Assembly (NCBI GenBank): GCA_017935805.1
Contig: JAGBGV010000098.1
Coordinates: forward strand, 1 to 8,444
Source: Clostridia bacterium
GTDB lineage: Bacteria > Bacillota_A > Clostridia > Oscillospirales > CAG-272
Direction: 5' to 3'
DNA: 8,444 nt
Shown here: positions 1 to 7,525 of the stretch, piece after piece
Layout: each line of letters opens with the position of its first letter
Numbering within the stretch: position 1 is the first letter of the stretch
Notes under the pieces: generated by a model
The model's input: the letters and a program-made list of their open reading frames with translations, nothing else
Told to the model about the DNA's origin: nothing
Databases searched by the model: none
Translations under genes and position numbers: made by a program

Positions 1-1110
1 ATTCGCGCTATTGTTGATCACTTAAACGGCGGCGAGACAATTCCTGCGGCGGATCACAACCCCTATGAAGCAATAGATTCACATATTTCAGATATAGATT
101 TCTCTCAGGTCAAGGGACAGTTCAAAGCAAAGTGCGCCATGATGACTGCGGCGGCAGGTGGACATAACATACTGCTCATCGGACCGCCCGGCTCGGGTAA
201 GTCCATGCTGGCAAAGCGACTGCCCACTATCCTGCCGCGAATGAGCTACGAGGAGGCACTTGAAGCAACGAAGATATACTCCTGCGCAGGAATGCTCTCC
301 GCTGAGATACCGTTTGTCCTTGAGAGACCTTTCCGCTCACCTCACCACTCACTCAGCACAGCAGCTCTCGTTGGCGGCGGAAAGATTCCCTCTCCCGGAG
401 AGATATCCCTTTCCCACAACGGGGTGCTGTTCCTCGATGAGTTCCCCGAATTCAAGAAGGACTCACTTGAGGCACTGCGTCAGCCTATAGAGGATAAATG
501 CGTCACCATTACCCGGGCGGCGGGCAGAGTTACATACCCATCATCGTTTATGCTGGTGTGCGCCATGAACCCATGCAAATGCGGATACTACGGCAGTCTG
601 CGAGGCAAGTGCACCTGCAAATCCGCATCTATCAAAGAATATCTCTCCCGAATCAGCGGTCCGATGCTCGATCGAATTGACATTCAGGTGGAGATGCCCG
701 AGATATCCTTTGCGGAGCTGTCGGATACAGTACCTTCGGAGTCCTCAGCATCTGTGAGAGCAAAGGTAGAGGCGGCAAGGGAGATCTCCCGAGAAAGATT
801 CAAGGCATTCGGGGACAAGAGCTATGCTTCCCGCGCTAACGCTCATATGCAAACGGACGAGCTGAGACAGTTTTGCGCACTTGACGAGGGCTGCACACGG
901 ATCATGGAAAACGTTTATAACAAGATCAACCTCTCTGCCCGCGGGTATGACAGAATTCTCCGGGTAGCAAGAACTCTTGCGGATATTGAGTTTGCCGAAG
1001 GTCATTCATCCCCGACAGAGGAAGACGGCATCATCGGCGGCAGACTGAAGAAGCATCATTTGACTGAAGCAATACAGATGCGAGTGCTTGACAGAAAATA
1101 CAACCTCTGA
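1..1110 (+). CDS. yifB: YifB/ComM-family Mg-chelatase-like AAA+ ATPase, 5' truncated by window edge
   Basis: The reading frame is open from base 1, and the residues before the first ATG (base 139) fit the family (DFSQVKGQ just ahead of AAAGGHN). The gene therefore starts outside the window and 369 residues are visible; family members are usually about 500, so the N-terminal Lon-protease-like domain is mostly missing. Visible, numbered from the window edge: Walker A GPPGSGKS (61-68), RPFRSPHHSLS (109-119), Walker B LFLDEF (143-148), a four-cysteine cluster (192, 194, 204, 206) in the usual MNPCKCGYYG context, SGPMLDRIDI (219-228) and the sensor-2-like ARGYDRILRVARTLAD (313-328). ComM in Gram-negative bacteria is a DNA helicase that aids branch migration during natural transformation; the role in Firmicutes is less clear. 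It ends 31 bases before trkA, so co-transcription is possible. An apparent extra stretch near residues 331-353 is noted in the findings. Confidence 0.93.
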   Translation: MRAIVDHLNGGETIPAADHNPYEAIDSHISDIDFSQVKGQFKAKCAMMTAAAGGHNILLIGPPGSGKSMLAKRLPTILPRMSYEEALEATKIYSCAGMLSAEIPFVLERPFRSPHHSLSTAALVGGGKIPSPGEISLSHNGVLFLDEFPEFKKDSLEALRQPIEDKCVTITRAAGRVTYPSSFMLVCAMNPCKCGYYGSLRGKCTCKSASIKEYLSRISGPMLDRIDIQVEMPEISFAELSDTVPSESSASVRAKVEAAREISRERFKAFGDKSYASRANAHMQTDELRQFCALDEGCTRIMENVYNKINLSARGYDRILRVARTLADIEFAEGHSSPTEEDGIIGGRLKKHHLTEAIQMRVLDRKYNL

Positions 1111-1141
1111 TCAATTCATCAGAAATTAAAAGGAGCCAATT

Positions 1142-2503
1142 ATGAAGATCATCGTAGGCGGATGCGGTAATATCGGCGAAAATCTGCTTCTTAGCCTGGT
1201 GGGAGAAGGACACGACGTTGTGGTTCTTGACTCGTCCCCCGGGGTTATTACCGAAATGACAAATATATACGACGTAATGGGCGTGTGCGGAAATGCGGCA
1301 GACTACGAGACACTTGAAAGCGCAGGTGTTAAGCAGGCAGATCTGTTCATTGCCGCTACAGGCTCGGATGAGCTGAATATGCTCTCCTGCTTTATAGCGA
1401 AGCGCATGGGAGCAGGCTACACTATTGCGCGAATCAGAAATCCCGAGTACAATGACGCGTCTCTCGGATTCATGAAGCATGAGCTGGGACTTGCTATGTC
1501 CATTAATCCCGAGGCACTGGCGGCAAAAGAGCTCTTCGATATATTGAAGCTGCCCACAGCGGCAAAGGTTGAGACCTTCAGCGGAAGAGCGCTGGAGATC
1601 ATTGAGCTAAAGCTCAAGGAAGGCTCACCTCTCGACAATATCACCCTTAAAGATCTGCGTATGAAGTACAAGGCAAAGGTGCTTGTCTGTACCGTTCAGC
1701 GCGGTGAGGAAGCTTATATCCCCGGCGGTGACTTTTTGCTAAAGGCAGGCGACAAGATCGGAATTACTGCGTCACACACCGAGATCGAAAATTTCCTCAG
1801 GCTCATTGGTCTTATGAAAAAGCAGGCGAAAAAGGTCATGCTTCTCGGCGGCGGCAGAACCTCATATTACCTTGCGAAGATGCTTACGGCGGCAGGCAGC
1901 TCTGTTAAGATCGTTGAGTCGAATCCTGCTCTTGCGGCAGAGTTAAGCCAGTCTCTCGACGGAGTTGTCGTTATCAACGGTGACTGCACCAACCAGGAGC
2001 TGCTCCTCGAAGAAGGTCTTGAATCTGCAGATGCGTTTGTGGCGCTTACAGATAACGATGAGTCGAATATGCTCATCTCAATTTACGCGGAATCTCAAAA
2101 CGTGCCAAAGGTTATTACACAGGTACATCGTCACGGCATAGGCAAGATGGCAACCAAACTCGGAATTGACACCCTCATCTCCCCGAAGAAGATAGTGTCG
2201 GATGTGCTTATCCAGTACGCCCGCGCTCTTGAAAACTCCATCGGAAGCAGTAATATAGAATCACTTTACAAACTGATGGACGGCAAGGTCGAGGCTCTTG
2301 AGTTCAACGTGCGCCAGCAGTCGAAGGTTACAGATATTCCTCTGAAGGATCTCCCACTGAAGCCCGGCACTCTTATTGCAGGTATAATCCGCGGTCGAAA
2401 GACGATAGTTCCCGGTGGTCTTGATGAGATACAGAAGGGTGACCGAGTTATCGTTCTCTCCGGCGGCGACAGACTGTCAGACCTTACAGACATAGTCAAG
2501 TGA
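1142..2503 (+). CDS. trkA: Trk system potassium uptake protein TrkA (two RCK units)
   Basis: This 453-residue cytosolic protein is the nucleotide-binding regulatory subunit that gates the TrkH potassium channel-like transporter. It has the duplicated layout of full-length TrkA. RCK_N 1 has the Rossmann glycine motif GCGNIG (7-12) and acidic D30 at the end of strand 2; RCK_C 1 lies at about 140-220. RCK_N 2 begins with LLGGGRTSYYLA (234-245) with E259 as the matching acidic residue; RCK_C 2 lies at about 375-450. The paired repeats GNAADYETLESAG (51-63) and GDCTNQELLLEEG (280-292) show the internal duplication. The length agrees with the usual 450-460. AGGAG at 1131-1135 lies 6 bases before the ATG, which supports this start. 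The second glycine motif has S instead of the last G, so nucleotide binding in the second half may be altered (inference). trkH follows after 10 bases, giving a regulator-channel operon. Confidence 0.96.
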   Translation: MKIIVGGCGNIGENLLLSLVGEGHDVVVLDSSPGVITEMTNIYDVMGVCGNAADYETLESAGVKQADLFIAATGSDELNMLSCFIAKRMGAGYTIARIRNPEYNDASLGFMKHELGLAMSINPEALAAKELFDILKLPTAAKVETFSGRALEIIELKLKEGSPLDNITLKDLRMKYKAKVLVCTVQRGEEAYIPGGDFLLKAGDKIGITASHTEIENFLRLIGLMKKQAKKVMLLGGGRTSYYLAKMLTAAGSSVKIVESNPALAAELSQSLDGVVVINGDCTNQELLLEEGLESADAFVALTDNDESNMLISIYAESQNVPKVITQVHRHGIGKMATKLGIDTLISPKKIVSDVLIQYARALENSIGSSNIESLYKLMDGKVEALEFNVRQQSKVTDIPLKDLPLKPGTLIAGIIRGRKTIVPGGLDEIQKGDRVIVLSGGDRLSDLTDIVK

Positions 2504-2513
2504 GGTCCCCGGT

Positions 2514-3965
2514 ATGAATCTGAAAATGATATTTTACACCCTCGGGCGGCTCATCGGACTTGAATCTGTGCTGATGCTTCTGCCTCTTGGCGTGGCGATA
2601 ATATACGGCGAGTGGAATACGGTCCTTGGCTTTGGTGTAACTGCAGCTTGCGCTTTTGCTCTCAGCATTGTTATGTATCTCCTGACCCGACAGCGCGACA
2701 AGACCATTTACGCAAGAGAAGGATTTGTAATAGTCGCATTTGCGTGGCTGTCACTGTCAGCGATCGGAGCTGTTCCTTTCGTCATAAGCGGAGATATTCC
2801 CTCTTATATTGATGCATTTTTTGAAACCGTAAGCGGATTTACCACAACCGGTGCGTCAATTCTCCGTGATGTTGAAGCTCTTACCCACGGTGCCGCATTC
2901 TGGCGCAGCTTTTCTCACTGGATCGGCGGCATGGGAATTCTTGTACTGATGATGGCAATTGTCCCTGACGAGGGCGGACGGTCCATTCACATCATGCGTG
3001 CGGAGATGCCCGGACCTGTGGTTGACAAGATCGTTCCCAGAGTAAAAAATACGGCAAAAATACTTTACCTTATTTATATTGCAATGACTCTGGTTGAAAT
3101 TGCCATGCTTTGCTTCGGCGGAATGAGCCTGTTTGAGTCAGCTATTCACTCCTTCGGCACGGCGGGCACAGGCGGCTTCGGAATCAAAGCGGACAGCATA
3201 GGAAGCTATTCCCCTTACTGTCAATGGGTGATCACCGTATTCATGCTGCTCTTCGGCATAAACTTCAATCTGTACTATCTGCTTCTCATAAAGCGTTTCT
3301 CATCTGCTATAAAGAGTGAGGAGCTGTGGGCGTATGTGGGTATCGTAGTTGCGGCTGTTGCGGCTATCACTGTGAATATCAGCAGTATGTACACCACATT
3401 CTCCGAAACCCTCCGCCATTCAGCATTCCAGGTGGCATCTATCATCACTACAACCGGATACTCTACCGCGAACTTTGACCTGTGGCCCGGCTTCTCAAAG
3501 GTAATACTTCTGACACTCATGTTTATCGGCGGATGTGCGGGATCAACTGCAGGCGGTCTGAAGGTGTCAAGAGTTGTACTGATGTTCAAGAGTATTCGAT
3601 GCGAGATAAGGCAAATGCTTCACCCCAGAGCTGTTACCACTGTGAAATTCGAGGGCAAGCCTCTTGACAAGTCGGTCAGAAGCGGTGTGGGCACATATTT
3701 GGCACTGTATTCAATACTGTTTTTTGCAATATTCCTCATTGTCTCCCTTGAACCATTTGATATTGAAACAAGCTTTTCCGCGACTGCCGCCTGCTTTAAC
3801 AATGTAGGACCGGGATTGGCAGCAGTAGGACCTCTTGCAAGCTATGCGGAGTACAGCGGATTCACAAAAGCAGTCCTTTCCCTGGCAATGCTCCTCGGAC
3901 GACTTGAACTGTATCCAATTATTCTGACCTTCACCCCATCAACATGGGCAAGGAAGCATAAATAA
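2514..3965 (+). CDS. trkH: Trk system potassium transporter, membrane subunit TrkH
   Basis: This 483-residue integral membrane protein forms the potassium-conducting pore. The family folds as four membrane-loop-membrane units, and a filter loop can be seen for each: SGFTTTGAS (107-115), GTAGTGGFG (215-223), ITTTGYST (311-318) and NNVGPGLA (429-436). Long hydrophobic stretches lie between them. The C-terminal LGRLELYPIIL (461-471) is the TrkH-type ending, and its length matches typical TrkH, which favours TrkH over the shorter KtrB. The ATG lies 10 bases after the trkA stop, and the likely ribosome binding site (GTGAGG, 2500-2505) overlaps that stop codon, so translation is probably coupled. 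Both subunits of the uptake system are complete here. No ydaO/c-di-AMP-type riboswitch or separate promoter is visible before trkA or trkH within the window. Confidence 0.96.
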   Translation: MNLKMIFYTLGRLIGLESVLMLLPLGVAIIYGEWNTVLGFGVTAACAFALSIVMYLLTRQRDKTIYAREGFVIVAFAWLSLSAIGAVPFVISGDIPSYIDAFFETVSGFTTTGASILRDVEALTHGAAFWRSFSHWIGGMGILVLMMAIVPDEGGRSIHIMRAEMPGPVVDKIVPRVKNTAKILYLIYIAMTLVEIAMLCFGGMSLFESAIHSFGTAGTGGFGIKADSIGSYSPYCQWVITVFMLLFGINFNLYYLLLIKRFSSAIKSEELWAYVGIVVAAVAAITVNISSMYTTFSETLRHSAFQVASIITTTGYSTANFDLWPGFSKVILLTLMFIGGCAGSTAGGLKVSRVVLMFKSIRCEIRQMLHPRAVTTVKFEGKPLDKSVRSGVGTYLALYSILFFAIFLIVSLEPFDIETSFSATAACFNNVGPGLAAVGPLASYAEYSGFTKAVLSLAMLLGRLELYPIILTFTPSTWARKHK

Positions 3966-3968
3966 GAT

Positions 3969-4072
3969 ATGGGTTATGAGTTATGGGTTATAGGTTTATA
4001 ACTCATCGCTCATAGTTCATAACTCATAACTTGCCGAAGGCAAATATCGCTCATAGTTCATAACCCATAACT
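3969..4072. repeat. Inverted repeat arms downstream of trkH
   Basis: Just after the trkH stop lies an AT-rich stretch built from variants of GTTATGAGTTATGGGTTAT. Its parts are reverse complements of later sequence: 3973-3984 matches 4019-4030 perfectly (12 bases), 3979-3991 matches 4060-4072 perfectly (13 bases), and 3976-3984 matches 3998-4006 (9 bases). The left arm can therefore pair with several alternative right arms and form a hairpin in the 3' end of the trk transcript. There is no open reading frame of note in it. The role is unknown; it could be a small dispersed intergenic repeat. Confidence 0.8.
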
Positions 4073-4106
4073 TGCCGAAGGCAAATATCACTCATAGTTC
4101 ATAACT
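4007..4106. repeat. 41-base tandem direct repeat, about 2.4 copies
   Basis: Copy 1 is at 4007-4047, copy 2 at 4048-4088, and a partial third copy (18 bases) at 4089-4106. Copies 1 and 2 differ at one position (CATAACTCATAAC versus CATAACCCATAAC region), and the partial copy has one change near its start. Each full unit contains a small perfect hairpin, TTGCC-GAA-GGCAA (4031-4043 and 4072-4084). The array sits between trkH and the convergent terminator. Near-identity of copies suggests recent expansion, for example by slippage. Confidence 0.9.
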
Positions 4107-4133
4107 AAAAAAAGACCCCGAAGGGTCTTTTTT
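4107..4133. terminator. Bidirectional rho-independent terminator between trkH and lipoprotein gene 1
   Basis: An 11-base perfect stem (AAAAAAGACCC, 4108-4118; GGGTCTTTTTT, 4123-4133) closes on a CGAA loop. A-tracts and T-tracts flank it on both sides, so it should work in both directions, ending the yifB-trkA-trkH transcript and the lipoprotein 1 transcript, whose stop codon is 11 bases away. Confidence 0.93.
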
Positions 4134-4144
4134 GTTGTTGTTAA

Positions 4145-5737
4145 TTAGTTGCCTGCGTACTGCTGCTCGAGCTGCTCGCGGATATCTTCGTAGTCAGCGA
4201 TGTAGTCTTCAAGGTCAGACAGTGCGCTGGACTCGAAGGATCTGTAGTGAGATGCAACAGCTGTGGAGTTGTTGTAAACAGACTGGTATACACCGGATGT
4301 GAAGATGTTCTGGTCGCCAAGGTCCCAAACCAGCGGGAATGCGTTGCCGTAGTGGTCATGGATAAGCTGGATCATTCTTGCGTTGTCAGGGTTCTTGGAG
4401 TAACGAACCTTCAGAGTGGATTCGTAGTACTTGGGCATTACGATCTCAGATGTCATCTGGCTGAGGTATTCAACTACAGCAGATACGAATTCAAGTCCTT
4501 CGAAGGATACGGAGGAAGGAATGTAACCAACCTCAGTTGTATCGTGGATCGTGGAGATGTATTCAGGCTGGAGATCGTCGAGCTTCGGATAAGGCAGGAT
4601 AGCCATGTTAAGCTCAGCTCCAGCGAAAATATTGGACTCAAGAGAACCGAGTCTCTGGTATGTGAGGAAAAGAATTCTGCCTTCGACAAAGGATTCGATC
4701 GTTTTTTGGTTATCTCCATTACCGTGAATCATAACAGCGGTATTGTCTGAGTGGTAAAGAGCCGCAAGTTTTTCAGCAAGAGATACTGTCCGCTCGTTGT
4801 TGGATGTGATTATCGGATAGCCGTTTTCGTTTCTTGTGATGTATCCGGGGTCAGATGTTGTAAGGAAGGGAATGATCGTGCCCCACCAACCGCACATTGC
4901 GATACCCCACTGGTCGCGGGAATCACGTTTGTGGTTACCCTGTGCACCGGCATCAATATATGTAGCATCGTAGGAGTAGCCTGTTTCGCCGGTCAGATAG
5001 TTGTAAGAATCCTTACCGCCGTTGATAATGGAGATCAGCGCATCGAGAGTCCAGCCGCCGTTGTCAACGAGAGTGTAAATGGATTCGGGATCGCCGCCAA
5101 GCTGTGTGTAGTAGTCCTTGTTCATAAGGAGACAGTGGCTGTGACGGGTAACGTCCATGAAGTAGTCACCTGCCAGCATGAAGCGTGTGTCTGTGTTGAG
5201 AGATGCACTCTCCATGAGTCCGTCATACCAGTATTTTTCATCGAAGTTGAAGTACTTACCGTATGTAGCATCGTGGAAGAGACCTTCAGCAGAAAGTCTT
5301 GTTACGCCAAGGTCGTTGATGATAAGGCTGATACCGTCTGCACCTGCCTGAATAAGGCTGCGGATCTCGGAACCGGATACTTCGTAGCCATAGTCGGACT
5401 CGATATAGCGCATTACGATGTTGAGGTCGTCAGCAACCTTCTGGTTTCTCTGAAGAGCAGAGTCGGAGGCCTTGTCGCCTTCAACCTCTTCTGCACCCTG
5501 AATGAGGTAGTTGGAGGAGTTGTAGGAAGCCTGCTGGTCAGCGTCAACGTTGATGGATGTGTGAACCATGAATGTTTCGCCGCCGAAGTCCAGATCTGCA
5601 AGGGCTACGTCGTCACCCTGACTGCCGGAGGGGTTCTTGCCATGGTTGCCGGTGTTGCCATTTGCGCCAAAGCCTGCACACGATGACAGCAAAAATGAAC
5701 AGATGAGCAAAATGGATACATAACTTATCTTTTTCAT
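4145..5737 (-). CDS. Lipoprotein 1, family 1 extracellular solute-binding protein-like (orphan)
   Basis: This 530-residue protein is predicted to be anchored to the outer face of the membrane. It has a short signal peptide with lysines at 2-3, a hydrophobic core and lipobox LSSC with the lipid-bearing cysteine at 20. A Gly/Asn/Ser-rich linker (21-42) follows. The mature part has features I associate with clostridial solute-binding proteins: SALQRNQKVADDLNI (93-107), MNKDYY with IYTLVDNGGWTLDALI (205-236), LNMAILPYPKLDD (376-388) and MPKYYESTLKVRYSKNPDNA (434-453). Such proteins normally bind a sugar or oligosaccharide and deliver it to an ABC permease, but no permease or ATPase gene is present here, so transport is unproven; binding for sensing or surface capture is possible. 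The start is supported by GGGAG (5746-5750) 8 bases before the ATG. It has its own promoter and terminator and a close paralogue upstream. The ligand cannot be read from the sequence. Confidence 0.85.
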   Translation of the reverse strand: MKKISYVSILLICSFLLSSCAGFGANGNTGNHGKNPSGSQGDDVALADLDFGGETFMVHTSINVDADQQASYNSSNYLIQGAEEVEGDKASDSALQRNQKVADDLNIVMRYIESDYGYEVSGSEIRSLIQAGADGISLIINDLGVTRLSAEGLFHDATYGKYFNFDEKYWYDGLMESASLNTDTRFMLAGDYFMDVTRHSHCLLMNKDYYTQLGGDPESIYTLVDNGGWTLDALISIINGGKDSYNYLTGETGYSYDATYIDAGAQGNHKRDSRDQWGIAMCGWWGTIIPFLTTSDPGYITRNENGYPIITSNNERTVSLAEKLAALYHSDNTAVMIHGNGDNQKTIESFVEGRILFLTYQRLGSLESNIFAGAELNMAILPYPKLDDLQPEYISTIHDTTEVGYIPSSVSFEGLEFVSAVVEYLSQMTSEIVMPKYYESTLKVRYSKNPDNARMIQLIHDHYGNAFPLVWDLGDQNIFTSGVYQSVYNNSTAVASHYRSFESSALSDLEDYIADYEDIREQLEQQYAGN

Positions 5738-5801
5738 GTAACTTTCTCCCTTCCATAATTAAAACTTCAATATTCAAAAACTACAAATATAGTACATATA
5801 C

Positions 5802-5830
5802 AGTATAACGCTATAGCTTGTATTTGTCAA
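5802..5830 (-). promoter_or_regulatory. Sigma-A-type promoter of lipoprotein gene 1
   Basis: On the minus strand there is a perfect -35 box TTGACA (5825-5830), a 17-base spacer and a -10 box TATACT (5802-5807). AT-rich sequence upstream could act as an UP element. The expected start of transcription is near 5795, giving a leader of about 58 bases with no obvious riboswitch. The -10 box overlaps a perfect 11-base dyad (TATAC-A-GTATA, 5797-5807 as read on plus). Confidence 0.88.
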
Positions 5831-5873
5831 TAGTTATTTTTGTAATTTATATATCCTTAACATTTTCACAAGC

Positions 5874-5920
5874 AAAAAAGACCCGAAGCGAGCTATTGCT
5901 TCACTTTGAGTCTCTTTTTT
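5874..5920 (-). terminator. Terminator of lipoprotein gene 2
   Basis: The hairpin starts 5 bases after the stop codon of lipoprotein gene 2. The outer stem pairs AAAAAAGA (5874-5881) with TCTTTTTT (5913-5920), and an inner stem pairs GAAGC (5885-5889) with GCTTC (5898-5902), with mismatched bases between them. On the minus strand it ends in a T-tract. It separates the two lipoprotein transcription units. The core resembles the hairpin at 7603-7647. Confidence 0.82.
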
Positions 5921-5925
5921 GTAAA

Positions 5926-7497
5926 TTAGTTGCCTGCGTACTGCTGCTCAAGCTGCCAACTTATGTATTCGTAGTCGCTTATGTAGTCTTCAAGGTCGGA
6001 GTGTGCGCTGGATTCAAAAGACCTGTAAATGGAAGCAACCGACGGATTGTTTTTGTAAACGGACTCGTAAATGCCGGTTGTAAAGATGTTCTTGTCACCA
6101 ACGTCCCAAACAAATGGGAACGCGTTGCCGTAATGGTCGTGGATGATCTGGATCATTCTTGCGTTGTCGGGGTTCTTGGAGTAGCGGACCTTCAGAGTGG
6201 ATTCGTAGTACTTGGGCATTACGATCTCGGATGTCATCTGGCTGAGATACTCAACAACAGCGGACACAAATCTTAAATTGGCAAATGAAATGGTAGACGG
6301 GATGTATCCAACCTCCGTTGTGTCGTGGATAGTAGAGATGTAGTCAGGCTGGAGATCGTCGAGCTTCGGATAAGGCAGTATCGCCATATTAAGCTCTGAG
6401 CTGGAGAATACGTTAGATTCAAGAGAACCGAGTCTCTGGTATGTGAGGAAAAGGACTCTGCCTGCCACAAATGCTCCGATTGCGCCGTCATTGGAGCCGT
6501 GGACCTGAACAGCGGAGTTGGGTGTGTGGTATAAAGTCGTGAGCTTTTCGGCAAGAGAAACTGTTCGCTCGTTGTTTACCGTAATTATCGGATAGCCCTT
6601 TTCGTCTCTGGAGATATATCCGGGATCGGATGTTGTAAGGAATGGAATGATGGTACCCCACCAGCCGTGCATTGCGATACCCCAACGGTCATGTCCGTCC
6701 TGTCTTTGGTTACCCTGAGAGTCAATATACGTACCGTTGTAGGTGTATCCGGTCTTGCCTGTGAGATAGTTGTAAGCTCCCCTACCGCCATTGATGATGG
6801 AGATCAGCGCATCAAGAGTCCAGCCGCCGTTATCAACGAGAGTATAAATGGCTTCCGGATTGCCGCCAAGCTGACGGTAGTAGTCCTTATTCATAAGGAG
6901 ACAGTGACTGTGGCGGGTAACGTCCATAAAGTAGTCTCCTGCCAGCATGAAGCGTGTATTTGTATTGAGAGATGCGCTTTCCATCAGCCCGTCGTACCAA
7001 TACGGCTGATCAAAATTAAAGAATTCTCCGTATGTAGCGTCATGGAAAAGTCCCTCAGCGGAAAGTCTTGTTACGCCAAGGTCGTTGATGATAAGGCTGA
7101 TACCGTCCGCACCTGACTGAACAAGACTGCGGATCTCAGAACCGGATACTTCGTAGCCATAGTCGGATTCAATATAGCGGAATACGATGTTGAGATCTTC
7201 AGCAACCGTCAGATTTCTCTGCAGTGCAGAGTCGGATGCCTTGTCGCCTTCAAGCTCTTCCGCACCCTGGATAAGATAGTTGGAGGAATTATAGGATGCC
7301 TGCTGGTCAGCGTCAACATTGATTGATGTGTGGATCATGAACACTTCGCCGTCAAAGTCCAGATCCTTGAGGGCAATTTTATTACCGCCTGATAAATTAC
7401 TGCCTCTGAAGCCGCCAAATCCCGCGCACGATGACAGTAAAAATGAAAAAATCAGCAAAAATGGAACAAGACTCGTTTTTCTCATATTTTCTCTCAT
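5926..7497 (-). CDS. Lipoprotein 2, paralogue of lipoprotein 1, solute-binding protein-like
   Basis: This is a 523-residue predicted lipoprotein; the signal peptide ends in lipobox LSSC with the lipidated cysteine at 24. A GTG three codons further upstream is also in frame but lies inside the ribosome binding site, so I choose the ATG at 7497, which has GGAGG 8 bases before it. A second ATG four codons in aligns with the start of lipoprotein 1. The mature protein aligns with lipoprotein 1 along its whole length, by eye about four residues in five identical, with two short gaps. Long blocks are almost unchanged, including the AGDYFMDVTRHSHCLLMNKD region and the MPKYYESTLKVRYSKNP region. The linker, the segment after NYLTG, the segment after TLYH and the one after VGYIPS differ. 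As with its neighbour, no ABC transporter partner is present. The ligand is unknown; different patches could mean different specificity (inference). Confidence 0.85.
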   Translation of the reverse strand: MRENMRKTSLVPFLLIFSFLLSSCAGFGGFRGSNLSGGNKIALKDLDFDGEVFMIHTSINVDADQQASYNSSNYLIQGAEELEGDKASDSALQRNLTVAEDLNIVFRYIESDYGYEVSGSEIRSLVQSGADGISLIINDLGVTRLSAEGLFHDATYGEFFNFDQPYWYDGLMESASLNTNTRFMLAGDYFMDVTRHSHCLLMNKDYYRQLGGNPEAIYTLVDNGGWTLDALISIINGGRGAYNYLTGKTGYTYNGTYIDSQGNQRQDGHDRWGIAMHGWWGTIIPFLTTSDPGYISRDEKGYPIITVNNERTVSLAEKLTTLYHTPNSAVQVHGSNDGAIGAFVAGRVLFLTYQRLGSLESNVFSSSELNMAILPYPKLDDLQPDYISTIHDTTEVGYIPSTISFANLRFVSAVVEYLSQMTSEIVMPKYYESTLKVRYSKNPDNARMIQIIHDHYGNAFPFVWDVGDKNIFTTGIYESVYKNNPSVASIYRSFESSAHSDLEDYISDYEYISWQLEQQYAGN

Positions 7498-7503
7498 ATA
7501 GTA

Positions 7504-7511
7504 CACCTCCG
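7504..7511 (-). promoter_or_regulatory. Ribosome binding site that sets the start of lipoprotein gene 2
   Basis: The minus strand reads CGGAGGTG. GGAGG (7506-7510) is 8 bases from the ATG at 7495-7497. The in-frame GTG at 7504-7506 overlaps the site itself and cannot be the start if this site is used. Confidence 0.85.
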
Positions 7512-7525
7512 ATAGCTACATATAT

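Noticed and set aside
1031..1480. A 149-codon minus-strand open frame across the yifB-trkA junction
   Set aside because: It is antisense to well-identified yifB and trkA sequence, with no motif and no ribosome binding site that I can see.
3969..4106. CRISPR array
   Set aside because: The repeats are contiguous 41-base tandem units with no unique spacers, and no cas gene is near.
3966..4144. Insertion sequence or integration site near the repeats
   Set aside because: No transposase or integrase frame, no target duplication and no tRNA gene are present in or beside the stretch.
4751..5686. A 311-codon open frame on the plus strand, plus other plus-strand frames at 4247-4750, 5818-6276 and 6667-7116
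   Set aside because: They lie antisense to the two lipoprotein genes, have no convincing ribosome binding sites or recognisable domains, and are rich in V and C as expected from reading GC-biased third positions on the opposite strand. Similar frames in both paralogues follow from the duplication.
5738..5795. Riboswitch in the leader of lipoprotein gene 1
   Set aside because: The leader is only about 58 bases, AT-rich and without a stable hairpin or terminator.
7504..7506. GTG start codon for lipoprotein gene 2
   Set aside because: It overlaps the GGAGG ribosome binding site; the ATG 9 bases further on has ideal spacing.
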